Assembly (NCBI RefSeq): GCF_002865645.1
Contig: NW_020194620.1
Coordinates: 2,053,353-2,117,352 of the forward strand
Reading direction: 5' to 3'
From: Hyaloscypha bicolor E
Taxonomy: Eukaryota; Ascomycota; Leotiomycetes; Helotiales; Hyaloscyphaceae
DNA length: 64,000 nucleotides
Shown here: positions 1 to 11,590 of the stretch, piece after piece
Position numbering within the stretch: position 1 is the first letter of the stretch
Layout of the letters: the number at the start of each line of letters is the position of its first letter
The notes under the pieces: model-generated
Told to the model about the DNA's origin: nothing
Seen by the model: the letters and a program-made list of their open reading frames with translations, nothing else
Databases searched by the model: none
Made by a program: the position numbers and the translations under genes

Positions 1-325
1 GGAAGATGGGCGGGGAGCATCTTGCGGCGGTGAAGGAATCAAGATGCCAGGGTATTAAAACAGTGTGGCAGATCGGTCAGACGTTCTCGCGAGATAGAGC
101 AGACTCGGGAGTCGATTTGGCAAACGAGCTTGAGACGGAATAATGGTGCAGAGCTTCTGGGCAGGAAGATATTGATTGAGGAGGAATGCAAAGAAAGGAG
201 CGGGGACGATTGAAAGTTCGGAACAAGAATATAACATAGAGTTGGTGCTTCTGACATTATTAGCTCCGAATAACAAGCACTGGCACGCATTCAACACTTT
301 CCCTGACCATTACAATCTTGCAAAC
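1..325. other. Window edge, no supported gene
   Basis: This stretch lies downstream of the first minus-strand gene. Only short overlapping reading frames occur in it and none resembles a known protein. It probably holds the 3' flank of the hypothetical protein at 326-1132 and possibly the end of a gene outside the window. Confidence 0.4.
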
Positions 326-1132
326 CTACCCCTTCTGGCCCTTCATGCGCTTCTGATCTTCAAGCCCAAGCGGCGGCACAGCCCAATCATCATCAAACCT
401 TCCCTTCTCCCCAAAGCCTTCCAGCAATGCCTTCACATACATGTTCTCCTCCGGCCTCTTATAAAACACACCCCCACTCATCTCAATAGCCTCACACCTC
501 TCTTCCGTCGATACCGCATTCCTAACCCTCAAACTATGCCCCCGATCCTCCCCCCATCGACTCTGCCTCCTCAGTACCCAAACCCCACCCGTCTCCGGCC
601 ATCCCAGCGTCAACACCTCCATCTCCTCAGGCTTCATCCCCTTCGACATCTGCACATACTTCGCCCACCAATCCCAATGACTAGAGAACCACTTCCCGCC
701 GATCTTTCGAAGTTGCCGACAGAAGATGTCCTCGGCGGTTTGGTTGAGAGACCGGGGCGTGGAGGTGAAGCGTGGGAGGTTGAGGAAGGTGAGCTCGACG
801 GGTGTCACGCGATCGGCGATTATGAGACCGCCGATGGAGGGCCAACAGATCACGGTATTGGAACCGCCGAGGGTGGAAAGGGAGAGCCGCTCGGTTTGGA
901 AGGGTTGTGTGTCCGAGTCGTGGTAGGTTTCTCGGTAAGGGTCGTAGTCTGAGAGCGTGTTTTCGTGCTTGGGTGGCGTGTGTTGAGCTTTCTCTGGCGG
1001 GGGGATGGGGAGGTCAGGTGATGCTGATTTGTTGTTTGAGAGAGCGATGCCGAGGAGGAAGGCGAGGGGGAAGAGGAAGAAGATGAGGATGAGAGGACGC
1101 CGGTTTTGCGGGGGCTCCGTTGCTGGCGCCAT
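326..1132 (-). CDS. Single-pass membrane hypothetical protein, 268 aa
   Basis: An intronless reading frame with a true ATG at 1132-1130. After a short polar N-terminus, residues about 13-31 form one hydrophobic helix (ILIFFLFPLAFLLGIAL), followed by a Pro/Ser-rich linker and a soluble domain of about 200 residues rich in Trp, including the segment WFSSHWDWWAKYVQM. This layout fits a type II membrane protein or an uncleaved signal anchor with the C-terminal domain in the secretory lumen; that topology is inference. I do not recognise a catalytic family and know it only as resembling conserved hypothetical proteins of filamentous ascomycetes. The opposite strand is also partly open, but its frames lack a credible protein pattern. 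The coding call is firm; the function is unknown. Confidence 0.75.
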   Translation of the reverse strand: MAPATEPPQNRRPLILIFFLFPLAFLLGIALSNNKSASPDLPIPPPEKAQHTPPKHENTLSDYDPYRETYHDSDTQPFQTERLSLSTLGGSNTVICWPSIGGLIIADRVTPVELTFLNLPRFTSTPRSLNQTAEDIFCRQLRKIGGKWFSSHWDWWAKYVQMSKGMKPEEMEVLTLGWPETGGVWVLRRQSRWGEDRGHSLRVRNAVSTEERCEAIEMSGGVFYKRPEENMYVKALLEGFGEKGRFDDDWAVPPLGLEDQKRMKGQKG

Positions 1133-1608
1133 CCTGGGGTAGGAGCTGGATGTGTGTTGAGAGAAGAACGCGAAAGAGAAGAAAAAAAAGGCTCAAGCAA
1201 TGACGTCGGAACTGTGAGGTTACACTGGTGGATCCTCGCCAGAGCCACGCGGGGGCCCCTGAATGGTCCAGGCATCCACCAGTGATGAAAGGCCGCTATC
1301 AACAATGCTCCTACTTGATGAAATGTCTTGATAACGCTTCCGTTGAGTTTAAAGCTTACACTTCAAAAGCTTGCTTCGTACTCTCAAAAATAGAGATAGT
1401 CCCACTTGGGCTGCGAAAATCCAGAGCTTGCCCCTTGTCCTGTGGCGTCCAATGGCAGCATTTAATATATTTGAGACACAAACAGGACCAGGGAACACGT
1501 GTTCAAATCATAAGCAAGCTTGGAAAGCAATTGAAGCATAAATACGGCAAACATATTAAGCAAAGCAACGCGGCGAATGGAAGATATCATCAAATATCTT
1601 AGATGCAA

Positions 1609-2198
1609 TCAGGGAAGCGCTACACACTCGATCTCAATATCAGCGCCTTTAGGTAACTGCTTGACCGCAACACAGCTTCTCGCAGGTTTGTGCTTAATCC
1701 ACTTCTCATATTCCGCATTCATCTCGGCAAAGTCCTTCATATCCGTTAAGAATATTTGAGCTTTGACAATCTTGTCCAGCGAGGAACCGGCCTCTGTGAG
1801 AACCGCCGAGAGAGCTTTCAGACATGACCCGGTTCTTTGACCCATTGTTCCTTCAATGATATTTCCTCGTGAATCTGCTGGCAGTTGACCTGAGCAGTAT
1901 ATTGCGTGTGGTGTCTTGATGGCTTGGGACTGGAGGTGTCAGATTCGACACGTGATGCGGATGGAGGGGTGCTCACATATGGCCCAACAGCTGCAGATCT
2001 CGTCAGATATTGAGGGCCCGATCCTTAGGGTCTAATGGGATATAGAGACTAACGAGGCATGGCATTTTTGGTGAGAATTGGTGTCATGTTTGACATGATT
2101 CGCGGTTGCACTCGAAAGCCTCTCTTGAAATATGTTACTGGGACGAAGTTGCGGAGAGTCCTTGAAGTCTGTGAGACTGCCCTTAGCAGGTTCGCCAT
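1609..2198 (-). CDS. RidA/YjgF/UK114-family protein, probably mitochondrial, 159 aa, three exons
   Basis: RidA proteins hydrolyse reactive enamine/imine intermediates made by PLP enzymes such as threonine dehydratase; fungal members occur in cytosol and mitochondria (the Hmf1/Mmf1 pair of yeast). I assemble three exons on the minus strand: 2198-2054, a 14 nt micro-exon 1990-1977, and 1929-1609. The introns are 63 nt (GTTAGT...CAG) and 47 nt (GTGAGC...CAG). The joins restore the family signatures PPVGPYSQAIK and IYCSGQLPAD, and the C-terminal half carries KARSCVAVKQLP-like residues (here PARSCVAVKQLPKGADIEIE), where the Arg contacts substrate in known members. The first 30 or so residues are Arg-rich, Ser/Thr-rich and lack acidic residues, as expected of a mitochondrial presequence; a later Met (MSNMTP) could serve a cytosolic form. 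The ATG at 2198 is chosen because the longer open frame upstream begins only with TTG. Confidence 0.88.
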
Positions 2199-2240
2199 AT
2201 TGGAGAAGTGAGGTGAATTAGATGTACTTTCAATACTCAA

Positions 2241-2815
2241 TTGAGGGTGGGGAGATGCCGAGACGTAATTCTGGTCGACCCATCAGGAAAAGTGGCAAGG
2301 CGGGTCTTAGTCAGCATACTGCACGTGAATGCCCCTATTTCTTGCGGTCAACCACCAACTTTGCAACGCTCAATTTACAGTTCTTGGGTGGTCATCAAGT
2401 TCCAAAATCATCTTATTGGAAAGAGGGGTTCATAAGCATTTTGTAACATTTAGAGTTTCCTTTTTCTGACCCCAGCACGCCCTTGCTGCTGGCCAATAAA
2501 GTCGCGCTAAGAGACCGGGAGAAGGACACCTTGCGCGGCTTCAAGTTCCAAGCCATAATTTTTATGAAGGAGCTGAACAGCACCTGTTCTCCCTCACAAC
2601 GCACGACAGCAACGTCGCCTCTTGATCGCCCTTTCGATCGATGCTCCTTTCGTTGCATTGAATCTTGCGTTGATCTTCTTCTTTGGTATGTGAATCCGCG
2701 AATACACAATCAAGCTCGGATTAAGAGCTTTGCAAGCTCACCTCGAGCTCCAGCTGACTGACCTTTTGACACGCAGATACTTTCCTTTAGTTTGATCCCT
2801 CGGGATTCCTTCAAT
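2241..2815. promoter_or_regulatory. Divergent intergenic region and PMT4 5' leader
   Basis: This separates the minus-strand RidA gene from plus-strand PMT4. It ends in the PMT4 leader, which contains a plausible 5'UTR intron from 2686 (GTATGT) to 2776 (ACACGCAG) with a CTGAC branch-like site shortly upstream of the acceptor. The leader intron is inferred from splice motifs only. Confidence 0.4.
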
Positions 2816-5253
2816 ATGTCCCAACAAGGTTCCGTGCGGAAACGGAAAGACGGCTCTGTTGTTGGGAAAGCGAAAGAGCCTGCGGCAACTGGCATCGCAG
2901 CTCTTCGAGAACCCGACCTCGATGCGTTAGTCAAGGCGAATATGGAGATCAAGGCCCCGGGTGTAGAATGGAACTACCGGATCGCACTCACACTCATCAC
3001 GATCTTGGCCTTCGTAACACGATTCTGGGGCATCAGTCACCCCAACGAGGTTGTCTTCGACGAGGTGCATTTTGGCAAGGTAATGTTCACTCTGCCCAAC
3101 TACCCCTGATCCAGGGCACTCTGCTAACATATCCTATGATAGTTTGCGTCCTATTATCTCGAACGAACATACTTCTTCGATGTTCACCCTCCTTTTGGAA
3201 AGCTTCTCTTCGCCTTGATGGGTTGGTTCGTGGGCTATGATGGACACTTCCACTTCGAGAACATTGGCGATTCCTACATTAACAACAAGGTTCCATATGT
3301 TGCATTCCGCGCAATGCCCGCTCTTATGGGGGCTCTGACTGTACCGGTAGTATTTGACATTATGTGGGAATCCGGCTACACACTCCCGGCCTGCATCCTC
3401 TCAGCCTGCCTGGTTCTCTTCGATAACGCACACATTGGACAAACGCGCTTGATTCTGCTCGATGCTACCCTCGTCTTTGCAATGGCTTGCAGTCTGCTGT
3501 GTTACATCAAATTCTACAAGCTCAGACACGAACCATTTGGAAGAAAGTGGTGGAAATGGCTCCTTCTTACAGGCTTCGCCCTAAGCTGTACCATTTCGAC
3601 GAAATATGTCGGTGTATTCTCGTTTGTCACAATTGGATCGGCTGTTGCAATTGATCTCTGGGATCTTTTGGACGTTAAACGGCGCCAGGGTACGTTGAGT
3701 TTGCCTGAGTTCGGTCAACACTTTGCTGCCCGTGCCGTTGGTCTCATTATTATTCCGTTCTTCTTCTACCTCTTCTGGTTCCAGGTCCATTTTGCCATCT
3801 TGAGCAGGTCTGGTCCTGGCGACGACTTTATGTCCCCTGAATTTCAGGAGACTCTAAGCGACAATGTTATGACAGCTAATGCAGTTACGATTGACTACTA
3901 CGACAGCATTCAAATCAAGCATAAGGAAACCCACGGTTATCTGCACAGCCACCCGGACAAATATCCACTCCGATACGATGATGGCAGAGTCTCAAGTCAG
4001 GGTCAGCAAGTCACCGGATACCCATATGCGGATGCAAACAATCACTGGCAAATTCTTCCCCTTCAGGGCGGCGATGAAGTGGCTGGCCGTCACGTGAAGA
4101 ATAATGAGATTGTCAGACTTCGACACATCGTCACCAATACCATGCTCCTCTCCCACGATGTTGCCTCGCCATACTACCCAACAAATCAGGAATTCACTAC
4201 CGTATCTATGGAAGATGCTTTAACTGATCGCTTCAACGACACCCTATTCGAGATCCGAATCGAAAATGGAAAGCAGGGTCAAGAATTCAAGAGTCTCTCG
4301 GGTCAATTCAAGCTTATCCATAACCCGAGCAAGGTTGCAATGTGGACTCACACAACTCCCCTCCCGGACTGGGCCTACAAGCAACAGGAAATCAACGGAA
4401 ACAAGAACCTCGGCCAAAGTTCCAACATCTGGTTTGTGGATGAAATCCCATCGATTCCTAAGGACAATCCACGTTTAGCGAAACAGGAACGTAAAGTCAA
4501 GTCCTTACCCTTCCTCCAGAAATGGTTTGAGCTGCAACGAGCTATGTTCTACCACAACAACGCCTTGACCAGCAGCCATCCATATGCCAGCGAGCCTTTC
4601 ATGTGGCCATTTTTGTTGAGAGGAGTGAGTTTCTGGACTCAGAACGATACCAAGCAACAAATTTACTTCCTTGGCAATCCTATTGGATGGTGGCTTGCTA
4701 GCAGTCTTCTCGCTGTCTTCGCTGGCATCCTCGCGGCTGATCAATTATCACTTCGCCGTGGTGTTGATGCACTAGATGAGCGTGAGTAAATCGCTCTAGT
4801 TTCTTGCTGTATTCGTACTAATTGTATCTAGGTACGCGAGCACGTTTATACAACTCCACCGGTTTCTTCTTCCTTGCGTGGGCGACTCATTACCTTCCAT
4901 TCTATCTCATGGGTCGTCAATTGTTCCTTCATCACTACTTGCCAGCTCATCTGGCTTCAGCCTTAGTGACGGGCGCACTCCTCGAATTCATCTTCAATGT
5001 GGAGCCCATTCTTGATGATGCCACAATGAAAGCCCAAAAGAAACTTACTGGCCTTAAGAAGCATCTTCCAGCTCGCCAAAAGATCGTTGGCCAGAATCTC
5101 CTCCCGTCATGGGCGGCTTTGGGAGTCATTATGGTCGTGATCATTGGAGGGTGGTACTTCTTCCTGCCATTGACTTACGGCTACCCTGGCCTCACGGTGC
5201 CCCAAGTCAACGCAAGAAAGTGGCTTGGATACGATCTGCACTTTGCGAAATAG
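2816..5253 (+). CDS. pmt4: Protein O-mannosyltransferase, PMT4 family, 774 aa, three exons
   Basis: Transfers mannose from dolichyl-phosphate mannose to Ser/Thr of secretory and membrane proteins in the ER, the first step of O-mannosylation (GT39). Exons are 2816-3079, 3143-4781 and 4832-5253, with introns of 63 and 50 nt; the joined frame is 2325 nt. Residues 79-95 hold the luminal-loop-1 signature VVFDEVHFGKFASYYLE, with the conserved Asp-Glu pair at 82-83, followed by FFDVHPPFGKLL. Several membrane helices follow, then the luminal MIR region (HSHPDKYP, SSQGQQVTGY, DVASPYYPTNQE) and the C-terminal helices with RQLFLHHYLPAHL. The wording of loop 1 (HFGKFASYYLERTYFFD) and overall length (yeast Pmt4 is 762 aa) point to the PMT4 rather than the PMT1 or PMT2 subfamily. 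The ATG at 2816 is preferred over an in-frame TTG at 2792. Nothing looks broken. Confidence 0.97.
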
Positions 5254-5889
5254 AGGAGACGACGCATGATTCTGGGCGGATGTATGCTTATGGGATGGCG
5301 AAATAAAAACAGGTTACGGAGTGGCGCCTAGGGCGCTGCCACTGCGGTCACGATTGCGTTGTAAAATATCACCCGAAGAATTTTTTAGCTTTTTCAAAGA
5401 AGTTTCCTCGTCTCTGTCTTAGCCCTTACCTCAAGTCGCCTCTCCTGTCGTGACATCTCCTTGAGTCATTTCGGAAACTCGCTCGCTCAAACGAAGGCAC
5501 GCGAACTCGCTTAATCCCAATCCCTTCTCTTCAGTCCCCCACACTTCCCAACCTTCCTCCAACCTTCAACCTTGGCGTCTTCATTGACATGAACAACGGC
5601 ATCAAAATATAATCTCTTCATCAAGACGGTGAGTGCTCCAGCGCTCAACCAGCGTGCTGCGTGACCGTATGCGGATTCGTCGCGCGGCTCGGAATCGTCC
5701 CGTCTCCTCTGACCTCGTTGCAGGAATTCACCTTCAAGCCAGTCTGAAAAGACAATACTTCTCATCGAGGAATCAACAAAGGTTCGTGTCCAATCATACC
5801 ATCGACCAGGAATGGCCATTGCTAATTTTTGCATGCAGAATTTAGGTCATTCCTAAGATTTATCACGATAATCGCGTTCCGTTGGTATA
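5254..5889. promoter_or_regulatory. PMT4 3' flank and MYND-1 promoter/5' leader with two likely leader introns
   Basis: The MYND-1 leader shows two intron-like blocks: 5629-5723 (GTGAGT to TTGCAG) and 5782-5838 (GTTCGT to GCATGCAG, with GCTAAT as a branch site). Pyrimidine-rich stretches at about 5400-5580 resemble fungal core promoters. This is inferred from splice motifs; RNA reads would settle it. Confidence 0.45.
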
Positions 5890-7309
5890 ATGGGTGCTGA
5901 GCTGTCCGCTGGGGTGGCTCAGATGGCCTCTGGTCAACAAGCCTCCGGTCAGCAAAATACGGCCAAGTACGAAACTGATCCCAATCTCCAGCGTACCGCA
6001 GGTATCCCGTGCATCGTCTGCGGCGAAGACGCACTCTGGATTCGCGACACTTGCTCGCAGTGCAAGGAGGCCCAATACTGCTCCGAGGCTTGCAAGGCCA
6101 CCGACGCCCGATTCCACAAGCTCCTATGCACGTCTTTGAAGTACTTTACCGAACCCCCGAATAATGGCTACAGACGCGCTGTCGTCTTCGACTATGACAG
6201 TGATGAGCCTCGATTTGTCTGGATTCTTGTCAAGACGGTTGGTGGTGCCGAATCTCCGGAGCACTACTTGGCTACGTTGATCGAAGGCCAAGTGGGCTGT
6301 ATTCCGATCGATACGAATGCTGTCCGCGGCCGGGTCTTGCAGAACCGAATTACCGTCTACTTCAGCAAGGACGAGAACGTTATCAAGCTTGAGAATGAAT
6401 GTGTTGCTGCTGTCGTCAAGGCTGCTAAGCCTTGGGATGGCATGACCGAGAGTTCGACGTGAGTACCCACCGAAGCCCGCTGACATCGTTCCCTTTGACA
6501 TTAATACATTGGCAGCGATGCTTGGCACGGAACCTACGTCTTCATGGCCCACAGCGGCTTCAACAATTTCAGCTTTCGTGATATCACGTTCGCCGACTTC
6601 AGACATATTGTCGACTTCCTCTCGGTCCACGGTCGTGTCTCTACTAGTCCTTCTACCTGGGTAGGTCGAGCTAAGAAGATTGAAGCCGTTCGCATTCACG
6701 CCTTTGAAGCGGAGGCGCTACAATTCGAGCAGCTCTACCTCCCACAAGACCACCCCAAGGTTCTCGGACGCCTCGAGAATCCAATCAAGGACGAGAAACG
6801 CCTCGCTCACTATGATATTCCTGGAGCATTGAGTATTCCCCTTTGTTGGACTGAAGGACCGCGCGATGGGCACGTTGAAGTTTGCCCCGATCACGCGCCC
6901 CTTACAAATGAAGTTGACTTCGTGCGATGTTGCTTGATTCCGGAGATGGAGGTAAGTGAACGGAGGAAGTCTGAGGCGATCTGTTAACATAACAGTACTG
7001 ACTTCCTTGCCACAGGATCGGTTCCACTCTTGCGGCCCACATAGGCAAATGGACTACACATTTATCCGAGAGGATTTGGTCGATCTTAAGAAGGAACATA
7101 TGATGGCCATGAGCGACTTCTGTGTCGATAAGATCATGGGCCTGCAGGATAACAATACATACCAGACCGAGAAGGCTAGGAAGTATCGTGACATCGCCAC
7201 AAAGAAAGCCTTTGAGGGGTATTGGAAGAAATGCAAGAGAAACTACGGCTGGGACAAGAAGCTTCTGTCTCCGTATGAGGCGGATACACAGGATGAGATG
7301 GAGGAATGA
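5890..7309 (+). CDS. MYND zinc-finger protein 1, 432 aa, three exons
   Basis: Exons are 5890-6458, 6516-6951 and 7016-7309; both introns use GTGAGT/GTAAGT donors and CAG acceptors, and the joined frame is 1299 nt. Residues 41-80 form a complete MYND finger: Cys 41, 44, 55, 58, 64, 68, His 76, Cys 80 (C-X2-C-X10-C-X2-C-X5-C-X3-C-X7-H-X3-C). MYND fingers bind proline-rich partners; there is no SET domain here. The rest is the fungal extension typical of MYND proteins of unknown role, with FADFRHIVDFLSV and LYLPQDHPKV in the middle and a charged C-terminus (AFEGYWKKCKRNYGW). The gene at 14372-15998 is a clear paralogue with identical finger spacing and the same middle motif. A role in transcription or protein interaction is inference. 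Confidence 0.88.
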
Positions 7310-7726
7310 ATGCACGATCCAATATTTACGTTCATGTCTTCTCTGGAAAAGGGCACGGGGAAAAGCATACGGTTAATTTGCTTATTGAAGGTTTTGCTGC
7401 ATCGCAGCGACGTGGGAGACATGTCGTCATGTTGTGTTGTTATTGTGGTCTGAGTACTGAGGATCGGTGGAGTGGAGCATCTCTTGCCCGTAATATAATT
7501 TGCAGGACTTCGCAGTGCAGATCTCGCTTCTCGGAGACGAGGCAGAACGTGTCAATCAAAAAAACGAACTTTGCGTCTAGTCCCCTCCTCGAACAAAGAA
7601 AAGAGCTACCCAAGTGTGCAGACCAAGTTTCAATTCTTCAAGACAGCTAAAGCATCGCCCTTGCCAGCTTGTGGATTTTGATGTTCCTTGAAATCTGTGA
7701 GGTGTTAGTTGTTGCTTATTTCGCTT
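7310..7726. other. Intergenic region after MYND-1
   Basis: Presumed 3' UTR and flank of MYND-1. A plus-strand frame of 114 codons runs through 7306-7650, but it overlaps the MYND-1 stop and has no recognisable protein features. I see no gene here. Confidence 0.4.
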
Positions 7727-8078
7727 AAGCCGTCCCCTACTATCACACTTCTGCATACCTTATGCTCGTTTATTTAACTATTCCCTACTATTGGTTAAGC
7801 TATCCATACTATGGTTCAGCATATGCTAGAGGAAAATAGCAACGATAAAGCAAGGTATGTCTAACTTCCTTATGTGCTTCTTAGTAGTAAAGGTCAAGCA
7901 TATGCTAGGAGTATGCCTGGCAGGCCGTTGGATAGAGGTCGGGAAAGAAGAGAGGGGTAGTGTTCCTTTAGTAAAATAAGTATTTGTTATATCTTAAGGT
8001 CGAGCATATGCAAGAAGCTAATCCCTACTATGGAAAAATACAAGGCTTTTTGCGCTAATTAATAGTAGGGGATAGCTT
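7727..8078. repeat. MITE-like non-coding element with terminal inverted repeats
   Basis: The ends are 17 bp inverted repeats: AAGCCGTCCCCTACTAT at 7727-7743, and the complement of AAGCTATCCCCTACTAT at 8062-8078. They differ only by CG versus TA, a RIP-type change. The same word recurs inside, degenerate, at 7778-7791, 7797-7812 and 8015-8031. The palindrome AGCATATGCT occurs at 7818 and 7897, with a near copy at 8003. No coding potential is seen and no clear target-site duplication was found, so the element type is open. Its right end overlaps the last exon of the HET gene. Confidence 0.55.
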
Positions 8079-9785
8079 CTGGCTCGAAATCTGTTTCGCC
8101 TCATTGACGCTAGTCGCTCGAGAGGACGCGGCTGTCACTTTGACTTTAGCTGGTGAGATTGTGATGGCAACTAGGAATTGTTTCTTTCCATCAACAATGG
8201 TGGCCCTAATTGCCACCGCCGCAACAAGATTGTTAGATAGTGCACAAGACACGCGATCAAGCCCCTTCCAACAAGCAATATTTCTTCTGCTAGAAGGTAG
8301 AGTGACATTTCGTTCCTTAAAATCTTTGATGTCGTCATCCCAGTTGAGCCAATTTTGAGGCGTTGGCGAGATGAAATAACATACGATGTCTGACCAGACC
8401 TGAACATCAAACTCAGTGAGTTGCTTTTACCTTACAGGAGTGAACAAGCTTACTTGATGGTTAAAGATACCTACTGTTACCACAAGATTCTCGCTGCTTT
8501 CTGTGTGTTGGAAAACAATATTTCCGTCCTGAACGCTACCATCGATGGCTAGCGTCAATCCAAGTGTCTCCTGGTTTGTTGTCCATACAGCATATTTTGA
8601 GGAAGTAGAATGCTCCTGCAGGGCAAAGCCATGTTCGAGAACTGAGGTGTACGTAACATCAAAGACGTATAGTCCTAGCGGAGCCCTCATCCATTGTGAA
8701 ATATCGAAGGTGGTGGAATTTGGTTGGGTGAAATAGAGCTCCTGTACCTTGGTCTTTGCTTTTTTTGGTAAATGCAGTGTGCCCAGGACCAACTGTCCAC
8801 ATCGAGCACGAACAAATTGTCCAGGTCGCTTCTGCCGGAGATATATACTGACAGATCTCCCGTCCGTAAGCCTACAATCGAGCAAGGCCGCAAATATTTC
8901 TCCGTACGGATACAACTCGCACGGGCCTGTGAGACGGAACTTAATCCTCACTCCCCTGTTCGTCATTGTATACTCCTCTGTGTTCTTTTCTGCAGCAATG
9001 CACTGCACAGTACCTGAGTGCTCAAATTCAGACGGATGGAGTGCCAGCGGGCCACGCTCCTGTCCAGCCCCTACCCACGCAAAGATACTATGATCTTCAC
9101 TCGCTCTCATAATTTCCAACTGCAAGCGTCGGAAAGCCTTTTTCCCCTCCCCGTAGATCATAGGCATATTAACACCAAACAATCCAAGCAGCGAGTATGC
9201 CATATCCTCCTCTCTCGTCGTCTCCCGCTTCGCAGCCCAGCTCATTATCTGCGCAACGCTGAACTCTCCTTTCGAGTTTGTCAGCAATACAACCCTCGGG
9301 ATACCAGTAATAGTGGAAATCTCTTCCGCAAGACTGGCTTTTGTCCCAAGTTCTTCCCAATCTTTGTTAAAGAAGATGACAGACAGTGGAGCGAGCAACT
9401 CTTGTAGTGTCCAGCCTCGCGTGAACCACCTGCTTTTTACGACCTCATCCACGGTCTCAGTGTCCGATAAATACGCATAACATTGCACTGCATTACGATA
9501 CCATTCAAACATCGAATTTATCGCCTCGGACAGCTCAGCGCTGTTTGTCTTGTCAATGCAGCAGGTGTCGATCCAAACCCAGGCAACACCGTCCTGTCGT
9601 GCCTGTGCACAGCAGTCTAGGATCTTTTTGTAGCCGGAGAGATGTTGATTTCTTGGTGGGGTGCACTGTAGGTCTTGGACCGTGACTTCTGAGGAACCCC
9701 AAGTGTGAGAGAGGATTGCGTATGGTGGGGTTGGGGTGCTGAGGATGAGGTGCAGAGTGATTGTGCTGGTGTCGAGGAGCCACAT
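8055..9785 (-). CDS. HET-domain (heterokaryon incompatibility) protein, 558 aa, two exons
   Basis: HET-domain proteins mediate non-self recognition and cell death after hyphal fusion. The ATG is at 9785. The HET domain fills about residues 20-170: AILSHTWG at 23-30, VWIDTCCIDK at 70-79, AINSMFEWYRNAVQCYAYLSD at 88-108 without a gap, and SRWFTRGWTLQELLAP at 118-133. The later AKRETTREEDMAYSLLG and MPMIYGEGKKAFRRLQ motifs match the HET-E/HET-D-like N-terminal class. Read straight through, the frame stops at 8427. However, a 54 nt intron (8453-8400, GTAAGC to TTCAG) keeps phase and adds 114 codons ending at 8055, so I prefer exons 9785-8454 and 8399-8055. No C-terminal WD or NACHT domain is present. 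The last codons and stop come from the inverted repeat at 8062-8078. The unspliced alternative is 452 aa. Confidence 0.82.
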
Positions 9786-11590
9786 TTTGATTGTTCGGCG
9801 GTTTGAGGGGACGGTTATGGGAGCGTATCACAGGAGTTGAGGTATTTTTGGTTGAATGAAGTGAGTTGGGGATGGCAAGTTTGCGGCTGAAAACCGAGGA
9901 GTTCTCATGCAGAGTTGACAGGCTTGGCAAGCCACCAACTGGAAAACGGCATCTCTGATTGGACTCACAAAAGAAGCTTCATCACAGAAAAACGATTATT
10001 ATATTGGACAACGGCAACACCGAAAATGATGAGGCGGAGAATAGGATGTGGTCGACTAGTAATAGAGAAATAATACTTGGTACTTCGTCTCCAGTCATTT
10101 GAGCGAGAGACGGAGATATTAACTCAAAGAAACTACCCTAGCTCCTTCTCGAGCTAAACTTTTAAATAGTCCGACTTCTATTCAATAGGTAGGAGCATCA
10201 TCATCGCCATTTTTTTCGAGCTTCATGCTTCGTTCTGTCTGCGATATTTTGTATTATTCACAGTGCCATGTGGAAGTACAGCAGATAAACTGGGATATAG
10301 ATTGTTAAGTATGATTGGAAGATTATCTTGAATTTGAGAGTTCAAGTGAACATCTCCAAGCCCTGGTTCAGGGGTTGAGCGAGATTAACGAGAAACAAGC
10401 GAGTTTCTCCTCAATCAACGGAATCAACTTCCCCGCCACTCCAAAACAACACACAAACTCCAGACGTGTCTCCTCCGAATACATCATCCGAATACATCAT
10501 GGATCCGCCGAAAGATCCGATACCGTCTTGGGAGTTTTGAGCCGATATTCTGTTCCTGGCAAAACCCCATCTATCAATGAATCAGTCACAGCTGCGATAT
10601 CGATGAATTATGGAAAGCTCACTGATGTCGAGGTAATAGTACTCGAGGAGCACTGGTACCCATATCTTTGCTCCAATTATTTGCCCGAATGGCATACTCG
10701 TGTCGTTCATGTTAAGGGAGGAGACGAGGTCCGTAATATTAGAAGCGAGTTGAGTCATTCCACGGCAGTTCCAGAAGGGGGTTGAACGTAGTCCCAAGTT
10801 CGCAGTCTACCAAGATGAGGAGTAATATATCGAGACAGACATGGTGTGCGCCAGAGATGCAGTATTCGTTCCATATCTTGGAACGGAAATCTTGACGTGG
10901 AGAACCTGGCACTTTCGAGATTTGACCACAAGACGCCAATATACCCGTCACTTGTTTCTATTTGCTGAGACGAAAAGCTGGACGATAAGTTAATATTCCG
11001 AAAGTATAAACCACATGGCTTTTTGGGTATTTCCTGGTGGCCATAATATTTCGCTCGTGTTATGGGGCTAGCTGCTTTGCCGAGAAATGTCATTGAGAGC
11101 GAACCAGGGGGCAATCTGTGCTATGTTTGCACATGAATTGATAGGGGCATATGGATTTGCATGAATGTAGTAGCCTCCTCTCTCTGGATATGAACAGAAC
11201 CAAGATACAAAAGTCCCAAGTGTAAAGCTCACGCTTGGCAGTATGAAGAGATACCAGGAATCTCGTCTGCTGTGGAAATTGATTGTGCCAAAGTCAGCGC
11301 AATGGGAGAGAAAGCATTTGTAGATGAAAGCTTGAGGAGAACTGCGTCTTCTGCTTGTGTTCCCAAAGGTGAGGTTGATGAGCCTCAAATTGAGGGCGAA
11401 GCACTGGAGAGCTGAGCGCGGTAAGCCCTCAAAAGACCGTATGGGTGCTCAACCTGGGTAAAAGCCGTAGAGGTTGTCCACCGAATAAGGGGAGTGCATG
11501 GCCATCACCAAAACTAGAAATCCAGCTGAGAGTTGTCTACTGCTGAGGCAACTTAGATCAGAGCAATATAAGAAACATTAGCTCCTTTCA
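9786..11590. other. 1.8 kb between HET loci, no supported gene
   Basis: Frames of 100-156 codons occur on both strands (for example 10315-10785 plus, 10755-11114 minus, 11068-11388 minus). All three begin only with TTG, none shows a domain, and they overlap one another. Composition is like the neighbouring genes, not RIP-mutated. The region may hold remains of another decayed gene, but I cannot support one. Confidence 0.4.

Noticed and set aside
176..952. 258-codon plus-strand frame over the first gene
   Set aside because: A low-complexity Pro/His/Leu-rich reading antisense to the minus-strand membrane protein, which has a proper TM helix and ATG.
10315..11388. Three frames of 106-156 codons between the HET loci as genes
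   Set aside because: All start only with TTG, overlap each other on opposite strands and show no domain.
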